Source of the DNA: Chitinophagales bacterium
GTDB lineage: Bacteria; Bacteroidota; Bacteroidia; Chitinophagales; Saprospiraceae
Direction of reading: 5' to 3'
Length of the DNA stretch: 64,000 nt
Assembly (NCBI GenBank): GCA_017303875.1
Contig: JAFLBP010000005.1
Span: forward strand, 77,068 to 141,067
The position numbers and the translations under genes are program-made. Below are positions 1 to 11,400 of the stretch, piece after piece. The notes under the pieces are model-generated. The model worked only from the letters and a program-made list of their open reading frames with translations, did not search any database and was not told the origin of the DNA. The stretch's first letter is position 1, and each line of letters starts with the position of its first letter.

Positions 1-2400
1 TGGCGGTACAGCCATTGGCATCCGTTACCGTTACCGTGTAGGTACCGGCAAGCAGACCGCTCAGGTCTTGCGGGTCGTTGTCCGGTGTCTCGGCACCGTC
101 GTTCGACCAGTCGTAAGTGTAAGCGCCTGTGCCACCTGTTACTGACAGGTTGATTGAACCATTGGCGTTGCCGCAGGTCGACGCTGTCGGTACGGTGCTC
201 AGTACGATTTGTGTCGGTTGATTTACCGTTGCGCTGGTAATAGCCGAACAGCCGTTGTTGTCTGTAACCGTTACCGTGTAGGTGCCGGCAACCAGGTTGC
301 TCAGGTCTTGTGTATCATTATCCGGTGTCTCTGCGCCGTCGTTTGACCAGTCGTAAGTGTATGGTGTGGTACCGCCGCTTACTACCAGATCGATAGCACC
401 GTTAGCCGTTCCAAAGCAAGTTACATTGGTCACTACGGTGTTCAGGCTCGGACCGCCGGTGTTGTTTACCACTACCGAAGTCGTCGCGGTACAGCCGTTG
501 GCATCCGTTACCGTTACTGTGTAAGTGCCGGCAAGCAGAGCGCTCAGGTCTTGTGTATCGTTGTCCGGTGTCTCGGCACCGTCGTTCGACCAGTCGTAAG
601 TGTAAGCACCTGTGCCACCTGTTACCGACAGGTCTATCGATCCGTTGGCGTTGCCGCAAGTTGAATTCGTCGGTACGGCACTCAGCACAATTTGCGTCGG
701 TTGGCTAACCGTTGCGCTTGTGGTTGCAGTACAGCCGTTGGCGTCTGTTACCGTTACTGTGTAAGTACCAGCTGTCAGGTTGCTCAGATCTTGTGTATCG
801 TTATCCGGTGTCTCGGCACCGTCGTTCGACCAGTCGTAAGTGAACGGACTGGTACCGCCATTTACTGTCAGGTCAATCGATCCGTTGCTGCCACCAAAGC
901 AGCTTACAGGTGCAGCTACTGCGCTCAGGCTCGGGCCAGCGATGTTGGTCACCACTACCGAAGTCGTGGCGGTACAGCCGTTGGCATCTGTTACCGTGAC
1001 CGTGTAGGTACCGGCAAGCAGACCGCTCAGGTCTTGCGGGTCGTTGTCCGGTGTTTCTGCACCGTCGTTCGACCAGTCGTAAGTGTAAGCGCCTGTGCCA
1101 CCTGTTACTGACAGGTTGATTGATCCGTTGGCATTGCCGCAGGTCGACGCTGTTGGTACGGTGCTCAGTACGATTTGTGTCGGTTGATTTACCGTTGCGC
1201 TGGTAATAGCCGAACAGCCGTTGTTGTCTGTAACCGTTACCGTGTAGGTGCCGGCAACCAGGTTGCTCAGGTCTTGTGTATCATTATCCGGTGTCTCTGC
1301 GCCGTCGTTTGACCAGTCGTAAGTGTATGGTGTGGTACCGCCGCTTACTACCAGATCGATAGCACCGTTAGCCGTTCCAAAGCAAGTTACATTGGTCACT
1401 ACGGTGTTCAGGCTCGGACCGCCGGTGTTGTTTACCACTACCGAAGTCGTCGCGGTACAGCCGTTGGCATCCGTTACCGTTACTGTGTAAGTGCCGGCAA
1501 GCAGAGCGCTCAGGTCTTGTGTATCGTTGTCCGGTGTCTCGGCACCGTCGTTCGACCAGTCGTAAGTGTAAGCACCTGTGCCACCTGTTACCGACAGGTC
1601 TATCGATCCGTTGGCGTTGCCGCAAGTTGAATTCGTCGGTACGGCACTCAGCACAATTTGCGTCGGTTGGCTAACCGTTGCGCTTGTGGTTGCAGTACAG
1701 CCGTTGGCGTCTGTTACCGTTACTGTGTAAGTACCAGCTGTCAGGTTGCTCAGATCTTGTGTATCGTTATCCGGTGTCTCGGCACCGTCGTTCGACCAGT
1801 CGTAAGTGAACGGACTGGTACCGCCATTTACTGTCAGGTCAATCGATCCGTTGCTGCCACCAAAGCAGCTTACAGGTGCAGCTACTGCGCTCAGGCTCGG
1901 GCCAGCGATGTTGGTCACCACTACCGAAGTCGTGGCGGTACAGCCGTTGGCATCTGTTACCGTGACCGTGTAGGTACCGGCAAGCAGACCGCTCAGGTCT
2001 TGCGGGTCGTTGTCCGGTGTTTCTGCACCGTCGTTCGACCAGTCGTAAGTGTAAGCGCCTGTGCCACCTGTTACTGACAGGTTGATTGATCCGTTGGCAT
2101 TGCCGCAGGTCGACGCTGTTGGTACGGTGCTCAGTACGATTTGTGTCGGTTGATTTACCGTTGCGCTGGTAATAGCCGAACAGCCGTTGTTGTCTGTAAC
2201 CGTTACCGTGTAGGTGCCGGCAACCAAGTTGCTCAGGTCTTGTGTATCATTATCCGGTGTCTCTGCACCGTCGTTTGACCAGTCGTAAGTGTATGGTGTG
2301 GTACCGCCGCTTACTACTAGATCGATAGCACCGTTAGCCGTTCCAAAGCAAGTTACATTGGTCACTACGGTGTTCAGGCTCGGACCGCCGATGTTGTTAA
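1..2400 (-). repeat. 966-bp near-identical tandem array encoding SprB repeats
   Basis: The DNA repeats with a period of 966 bp (322 codons, four SprB modules of about 80 residues). Positions 402-659 recur unchanged at 1368-1625, and 692-1111 recur at 1658-2077. About 2.5 copies are in the window; the leftmost copy has scattered substitutions and the last copy has only a few (near 2226, 2264 and 2316). The period is a multiple of three, so copy-number change keeps the frame. Confidence 0.95.
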
Positions 2401-5400
2401 TTGCAATGGAAGTCGTCGCGGTACAGCCTTTATTATCCGTTACAGTTACTGAATAATTACCAGGTGCAAGCCCATTAATGGTTGCAGTGGTTTGTGTATT
2501 GCTCCATACAAATGTATACGGAGCTTGGCCACCAGTAGGTACAGCAGTTGCTGAACCATTTGCAAGGCCACATGTTGCATCAATTTTAGTGGCGTTTACT
2601 GTCGGATTCGGATTAACTGTTACGGTAGTCGTTGCAGTTTTGGTACAACCGTTTGAGTTGGTTACTGTTACCGTATAAGTGGTTGTTACTATCGGATTTA
2701 CCGTGATAGCAGCAGTTGTAGCACCAGTATTCCATTGATAAGTTCCTCCACCCGTAGCAGTCAGTACAGAAGATTGACCAACACAAATAGTAGTTGGCGC
2801 AGCAGAAGCCTGTGCATTCGGCAGCGGGTTAACCGTTACCGTCGTGCTGGCTGTGGCAGTACAGCCATTAGCATTAGTTACTGTTACTGTGTAAGTTGTT
2901 GTTACTGTTGGACTTACCGTAATAGACGCCGTTGTAGCGCCATTACTCCACAAATAAGAACCACCACCTGTCGCAGTAAGTGTAGAGGATTGTCCTACAC
3001 AAATTGTAGCTGGAGTAGCAGTTGCAGTTGCAATCGGAGGGAAGTAGGGATCAACAACTGCCTGAGCAGTAGCAGTACAGCCTTGCGCGTTGGTAACCGT
3101 TACTACATACACACTGGGTGCTCCGGAAACAGTTACCTGAATAGCAGCAGTTGTTGCTCCTGTAGACCAAAGGTATGCTGTTCCTCCTGTAGCAGATACC
3201 GTTACCGTAGAACCTGGGCAACCTGTAGCACCTGTAGCAGTTGCATTCGGTAGCGGGTTAACCGTTACAGTGGTTGTCGCTGTAGCAGTACATCCGTTAG
3301 CGTTGGTAACCGTCACAGTATAAGTGGTGGTTGCAGTCGGACTAACTGTTGTAGTTGCTGTTGTCGCGCCGTTGCTCCACATATAGGTACCGCCGCCAGT
3401 TGCAGTCAATGTAGAAGATTGACCAACACAGATTACCGCTGGTGTTGCTGTGGCAGCCGGCGTAGGCAGCGGATTAACCGTTACCGTCGTGCTGGCTGTT
3501 GCAGTACAGCCTGTTCCTACCGTTACGGTTACCGTGTAGGTAGTTGTTACTGCCGGGCTAACACTGATGGAAGCCGTTGTAGCCCCATTGCTCCACAGAT
3601 ACGTACCGCCGCCGGTAGCAGTCAGTGTGGACGACTGGCCCACACAAATTGCAGCAGGTGTCGATGTGGCTGTTGCGCCGGGGTTGGTATTCACATTCAC
3701 CGTTGCCGTAGCTGTTTTTGTACAGCCATTGGCATTCGTTACCGTTACGGTGTAGGTAGTTGTTACCGTCGGATTAACCGTGATGCTTGCTGTTGTAGCA
3801 CCGGTATTCCATACGTAGGTACCACCGCCGGTGGCAGTAATGGTGGAGCTGAAGCCCACACAAATCGTTGCCGGAGACGGAGTAGCCGTTGCATTGGGCA
3901 GCGGGTTAACCGTTACTGTTGCAGATGCTGTTTTGGTACAGCCATTCGTGCCAGTTACCGTTACTGTGTAAGTTGTCGTAGCAGTCGGGCTAACGGTGAT
4001 GGACGCCGTTGTTGCACCGCTACTCCATACGTAGGTGCCGCCACCTGTAGCGGTGATGGTTGAAGACTGACCAACACAAATGGTCGCAGGCGTAGCCGTA
4101 GCAGTTGCATTCGGCAGCGGGTTAACCGTTACCGTTACTTCGGCAGCGGCGGTACAGCCATTAGCATTGCTTACGGTTACAGTATAGGTCGTTGTTGCTG
4201 TTGGACTTACCGTGACAGACGCCGTTGTAGCGCCGGTATTCCACAGGTAAGTTCCACCGCCTGTTGCGGTTAATGTTGAAGATTGACCAACACAGATGGT
4301 CGCAGGGGTAGCCGTAGCTGTTGCATTCGGCAGCGGGTTAACCGTTACCGTCGTGCTGGCTGTTGCTGTACAGCCGTTTGTGCCAGTTACCGTTACCGTA
4401 TAAGCGGTCGTTGCGGTCGGGCTTACCGTAATAGAAGCCGTTGTCGCATTGTTGCTCCACAAATAGGTGCCGCCACCAGTTGCAGTCAGTGTGGATGATT
4501 GACCAACACAAATAACCGCAGGACCTGCCGTCGTTGTAACCGTCGGACGTGGTTTAACCACTACCTCTGTCGCTGCTGAAGCAGTACAGCCAAATGAATT
4601 GGTAACCGTTACTGTGTAAAGCACACCCGATGCCGGTGTTACGGTGATGGATGCCGTTGTAGCGCCTGTACTCCAGGCATAAGTACCACCACCAGAGGCC
4701 GTTATGACAGCTGTTGAACCTTCACATACGGATGTGGGGTTAATGCTGAATGTCGGCGTAGGCAGCGGATTAACCGTTACCGTCGTGCTGGCTGTGGCAG
4801 TACAGCCTGTTCCTACCGTTACGGTTACCGTGTAGGTAGTTGTTACTGCCGGGCTAACACTAATGGAAGCCGTTGTAGCCCCATTGCTCCACAGATACGT
4901 ACCGCCGCCGGTAGCAGTCAGTGTGGACGACTGGCCCACACAAATTGCAGCAGGCGTCGATGTGGCTGTTGCGCCGGGGTTGGTATTCACATTCACCGTT
5001 GCCGTAGCTGTTTTCGTACAGCCATTGGCATTCGTTACTGTTACGGTGTAAGTAGTTGTTACCGTCGGATTAACCGTGATGCTTGCTGTTGTAGCACCGG
5101 TATTCCATACGTAGGTACCACCGCCGGTGGCTGTAATGGTGGAGCTGAAGCCCACACAAATCGTTGCCGGAGACGGAGTAGCCGTTGCATTGGGCAGCGG
5201 GTTAACCGTTACTGTGGTGCTGGCTGTTGCAGTACAGCCGCTGGCATTTGTAACTGTTACGGTGTATGTGGTCGAGGCCGTCGGGCTAACCGTCTGAGAA
5301 GCTGTGGTAATACCATTACTCCAAAGATATGTGCCGCCGCCGGTGGCTGTAATCGTTGAAGACTGTCCAACACAAATGGTCGCAGGCGTTGCCGTGGCAG

Positions 5401-8400
5401 TCGGAGTTGGAAGCGGGTTAACGTTAACTGTCGCTGTAGCCGTTTTGGTACAGCCGTTGGAATTTGTGACCGTTACGGTGTAGGTAGTTGTTACTGTCGG
5501 ATTAACCGTAATTACCGAACTGGTAGAACCGGTATTCCATACATAAGTACCACCGCCAGTTGCAGTGATGGTCGAGCTGGCGCCAGCGCAGATTGTCGCC
5601 GGAGCAGGTGTTGCCGCAGCATTCGGCAGCGGGTTAACTGTTACGGTTGCACTGGCTGTTTTTGTACAGCCATTCGTGCCGGTTACGGTTACCGTATATG
5701 TAGTCGTTGCGGTCGGACTTACCGTAACAGAAGCCGTTGTTGCACCGGTATTCCAAAGATAAGTACCACCGCCGGTGGCTGTGATGGTCGAAGACTGACC
5801 AACACAAATGGTCGCAGGTGTAGCTGCAGCCGTAGCGTTCGGCAGCGGATTGACCGTTACCGTTGCGCTTGCTGTTTTAGTACAGCCATTGGTGCCGGTT
5901 ACGGTTACCGTATAAGTAGTTGTTGTAGTCGGGCTAACCGTGATGGAAGCCGTTGTCGCGCCGTTACTCCAGGAATATGTACCACCGCCAGTTGCAGTGA
6001 TGGTTGAAGATTGACCAACGCAAATAACTTCCGGCAAGGCAGCAGCCGTAGCATTCGGCAACGGATTAACCGTAACCGTTGTAGTAGCCGTTGCGGTACA
6101 ACCACTACCCACTGTTACTGTTACTGTATAAGTTGTTGTTACTGTTGGACTTACCGTAACAGACGCCGTTGTAGCGCCGGTATTCCACAGGTAAGTTCCA
6201 CCGCCTGTTGCCGTGATGGTTGAAGACTGGCCCACACAAATAGTAGCCGGAGAAGCCGTAGCACTGGCGTTAGGCGTAGTATTAACCGTTACCGTCACTG
6301 TAGCCGTTTTGGTACATCCATTGGTACCAGTAACCGTAACGGTGTAGGTAGTCGTCGCTGTCGGAGAAACATTGAAAGATGCTGTCGTTGCACCTGTATT
6401 CCACAAATATGTACCACCACCAGTAGCGGTTACAGTAGCGGTATTGCCGGCACAGATAGTGGCCGGTGTTGCCGTTGCCGCAGCATTGGGCAGCGGATTA
6501 ACCGTCAGGGTTGTGCTGGCACTCGAAACGGCACAGCCACCGCAGCGCGGTTGTGTTACGGTATAGGTGCCTGCATTGGACACCGAAACATTATTAACCA
6601 CAAGCGGATTACCAGTAAAGGTACCACCGCCGGGAAGTGTCCAGTTATAAGGATAATTATTGTTACCAACTGCCGTGAAGGTCACAGAATTACCTACACA
6701 AACTGTTTGCGGAGGTGTAACCGTCAGCGGAGAAGAGAAACAGTAATGCACTACGACATCTGCACCCATTACGGTGCGGATTAAATAGGCTGTATTTCCT
6801 CCGGTAGCAGTGTAGGTAGTATTAGCGTCTGCACTGGCAGGAAATGCTACCGTTCCGTTGCCAGTAAAGGAAGCAAAATCCGTAGAACTACCAGTAGAGC
6901 CTCCATAAGCACCAAAAGGTGTGCGGAAACCACTGGCGCCGCCAAAGTTCGTCATGCCGTCATAAACAGTCAGGGTGCCACTGGCATCCAGATTCAACGG
7001 TAAGCTGTATGTATTGGCAGGAGCTGTAACATTCAAAAGGTTAGTTCCGTCAAGCGTAAAATTGCTAGTGCTGCTGGTTGAAGTATTTTCAATACCGAAA
7101 TAGCCCAAAATCACACCATGTACACTGTAATTGACAGATTGTAAGGAACCACAATCCCCATCAAACTGCGGAACAGCAAGGGTGTTGCTCCAATCCGTAG
7201 TGCCAATATATTTTACAACCTCTGTGATACAGTTGTCATCATCTACAACAAGGGTAAATGTGGTAGTCGTAACATCGTTGGTGCAACCCAGATTGTTCGT
7301 CACACGCAGGTAGTAAACACCCGACTGGTTCATCTGAACATTGTTAAATGTCAGGGTACTGCTCGTGCTGGTGAAGTTGTTCGGGCCATACCACTGGTAT
7401 GTTGCACCGGAAATTTGCGCTGCACTCACCGATACATTGTCGCCCGCACAAACACGCTGCAAAGACGCAGACAGTGAAACAACCGGCGTTGGTACGATCG
7501 TAATGGTAATGGTTTCCGATGCCGCAGTACAAGGGCCAGCCGGATCATTGGTCGTCAATGTCAGATTAACGGTACCGTTTGAAATATCTGTCGAAGAGAA
7601 AGTATAATAGGTATTCAGCGAAGTTGGATCACCAAATGTGCCAGTACCCGAACTGGTCCACAGCGCAGAAGTAGCGCCGCCGCCAATTACACCCTTCAGG
7701 TTAATGGAACCATCTGCAGCACACATCGAAACGCTGTAGCCGGCGTCAACAGTTGCTCCCGGATTAACCGTAACGGTCGTTGTCGCCGTTGCCGTACAAC
7801 CACTACCCACTGTAACCGTTACGGTATACGTCGTTGTAGTAGTCGGACTGACAGTAATGGATGCCGTCGTTGCCCCTGTATTCCAGAGGTAAGTGCCGCC
7901 GCCCGTCGCTGTAATGGTCGAAGACTGGCCGGCGCAAATAGCAGCCGGAGCGGCTGTCGCATTTGCACTTGGGTTCGTATTTACATTTACGGTGGCAGTA
8001 GCCGTCTTGGTACAGCCATTTGTGCCCGTTACGGTTACCGTATAAGTAGTTGTAGCTGTCGGGTTAACCGTAATGGAAGCCGTTGTAGCGCCGGTATTCC
8101 ACACATAAGTACCACCACCCGTTGCAGTGATCGTAGCGCTGCTGCCCACACAGATCGTCGCGGGAGATGGCGTCGCCGCTGCATTCGGCAGCGGATTAAC
8201 CGTAACTGTTGCACTTGCTGTTTTTGTACAGCCATTGGTGCCGGTTACCGTTACCGTGTAAGTGGTCGTCGCAGTCGGGCTTACCGTGATGGAAGCCGTT
8301 GTCGCACCGGTATTCCAGGCATAAGTACCACCGCCCGTTGCAGTGATGGTCGAAGACTGACCAACACAAATGGTCGCAGGAGCAGCTGTCGCAACCGCAT

Positions 8401-11400
8401 TGGGCAGCGGGTTGACCGTTACCGTAGCGCTTGCTGTTTTGGTACAGCCGTTGGTGCCGGTTACCGTTACCGTGTAAGATGTTGTTGCGGTTGGGCTTAC
8501 CGTGATGGATGCTGTTGTCGCACCGGTACTCCAGGCATAAGTACCACCGCCCGTTGCAGTGATGGTCGAAGACTGACCAACACAAATGGTCGCAGGAGAT
8601 GGAGTTGCCGTTGCATTCGGCAGCGGATTAACCGTTACCGTAGCGGAAGCCGTTGCAACACAACCATTTGTACCCAAAATAGTAACAGAATAGGTCGTGG
8701 TCGCCGTCGGGCTAACGGTGATAGACGCCGTCGTAGCACCAGTATTCCACAAATATGTACTACCGCCTGTTGCAGTGATCGTCGATGATTGACCAACACA
8801 AATAGTCGCAGGAGAAGCCGTTGCAGAACCCGTTGGAATCAGGCTTACCGTAACTGTGGTGGTAGCCGTTTTGGTACAACCATTGGTGCCGGTTACCGTA
8901 ACGGTATACGTCGTTGTTGTCAGCGGGCTAACCGTAATGGAACTTGAAGTTGCACCGGTATTCCAAACATAGGTGCCGCCGCCGCTGGCAGTCAGTGTAG
9001 AACTGCTACCCAAACATATTGATGCCGGATTTGCTGTAATTGCAGCATTCGGCTGCGGATTAACGGTAATGGTCGATGTTGCCGTTGCCGTACAACCATT
9101 TGAACCGGTTACCGTAACCGTATAGGTAGTTGTTGTGGTCGGACTAACCGTAATGGTTGCCGCAGTAGCACCCGTGTTCCACAGATAGGAACTGCCGCCT
9201 GAACCAACAATGGTTGCTGACTGGCCCGCACAGATGGTTGCGGGAGTTGCCGTGGCAGTAGCATTTGGCGTTGGATTGACATATACTTTCAACACCGCAG
9301 TATTGGTACAGCCACTCGAATTGGTAACAGTAACATAATAGTCTGTTGCCGAAGTCGGGCTGACAGTAATCGATGCCGTTGTTGCACCGGTACTCCATAA
9401 ATATGTACCACCGCCGGTTGCCGTAACAACGCTGCTCTGTCCCAGACAAATCGTATTGGGCGATGCAGATATCGTTACCGTCGGCTTCGGATTAACCGTA
9501 ATGGTTTTGGTCGCCGATTGTGTACAACCACTCGCATTCGTTACCGTCACGGTATAGGTGGTGGTGGTGGTAGGGCTGACGTTAATGCCCGCCGAAGAAG
9601 CACCTGTATTCCAGACATAAGTGCCACCGCCGCTTGCGGTAATCACTGTTGTCTGGCCTACACAGATAACATCCTGCGTAGCAGTGATGTTTACCGTCGG
9701 CACCCCATTCACCGTGACTGTCGCGCTGGCTGTTTTGGTACAGCCATTGGCACCCGTTACCGTCACCGTATAAGTGGTGGTAGCGCTTGGGTTAACCGTT
9801 ATGCTGGCAGTGGTAGCACCGGTACTCCATGCGTAAGTGCCGCCACCTGTTGCTGTAATGGTGGAAGACTGACCTGCGCAAATAGTAGCCGGCACGGCTG
9901 TCGCTGTCGCATTCGGCAGCGGATTTACCGTTACGGTCGTCGTAGCTGTTTTGGTACAGCCATTGGCGCCCGTTACCGTCACCGTATAAGTAGTAGTGGC
10001 TGAAGGCGTAACCGTCACAGAAGCCGTGGTGGCGCCGGTGCTCCAGAGATACGTACCTCCACCCGTTGCCGTCAGCGTTCTGCTCTGACCGGCACAAATA
10101 GTTGAAGGCGCCGTAATGGTCACATTGACCGTATTCACCGTCACCACAATACTCGCAGTTGCCGTACAACCATTATTGGTAATGGTCGCCGTGTAAGTGC
10201 CAGCTTCGTTAAGCGCTACAGTGCCGAGGTCAATATCGTTCATACCGGTCGCCGTAAACCCGTTCGGACCAGTCCAGTTGACGGTCGTCACGTTCGGATT
10301 AACGCTCAGCTTGAGGGTCTGCCCTTCACAAACGGTCACGGCACAATCCGTTTCAACCGTCCAGGGCCCGGAACCAATATAAGACTCGCACTCCACCGTA
10401 CCCACGGAATTGACCGTTACCGTCCGGGTTGCCGTTTTGGTACAACCGGCAGCATCTGTAACTGTTACGACATACGTAGTTGTGCTGGTCGGGCTGACGG
10501 TTTTTACATTACCCGAACCCAGGCCATTAGACCATGCATAAGTATAAGGGGAAGTGCCACCGCTTGCAGTAGCGGTAAGGGTTGTGCTTTGGCCGGTACA
10601 AATCGTATTGTTGCCGCTGATAGAAGCTGTGATATTACAAGTGACCGTAAGGCAAACACCATCAAACTTAATCCAGTTGCCATTGCCTTTAAAGACCACC
10701 CGAACCGTTTGCGCATTCGCAGGAACGGTCGAAGTAAATTGATAATACGACATGTCCGGAAGCTGGGCATTTACCTCTACTTCCTGTCCGCTGATATAAG
10801 CGCCGCCGCCATTGTAATATTCCACACCAAAGGCTACATAGTAACCCCAGGGATCGTGGGTAGCCGCATAGGCGCCAAGGGTAATGGTAGAGCCTCCGGC
10901 AATGCCTGTAATATCCTGATAAGCGCCGCCCCAGGAAGTTGTAATCTGCATCTGACCGGAATTATCGCCACATTGTGCAGCATAACCGCCCGTATAAAAA
11001 TTACCACCCCACCAGTTCCAGTTACTGGTACCGCTCTCCAAACCGCCATTAATGACTTTGTTGTTCGGGCAAGAGCATTCCGAGTTGTCCCAAGGGTAGC
11101 ATTTCTCTTCTACCATTGTCTGCACGGTGCTTACACTCGGAACAAAAAATACCATCTGGCTCGCGATGCTGTTATCGGCAACGGTTACCGCCGCCGCCGC
11201 ATGGCCAGCCAATGCATTACAATATCCACTGCTTGGATTAATGGCACACCAGATTGCAGCATTGGCTTGCTCGAGGGTATAACCCAGCGACTGGTAGCGA
11301 CAAAGGATCCAGTTGATACGTGTAGCGGAAAGTGCCGAAATACCAACGTTCGTACTGCCGGTCACTTTAGTAAAAGTGAGGGTGCCGTATGCGTAAGAGG

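Noticed and set aside
692..1111. Plus-strand Cys-rich frames repeated in the SprB array
   Set aside because: They repeat with the array period and are antisense to the adhesin, so they carry no independent evidence.
1..2400. Possible mobile element or phage repeat because of the 966-bp period
   Set aside because: The repeats are in frame with one coding sequence and translate to SprB modules.
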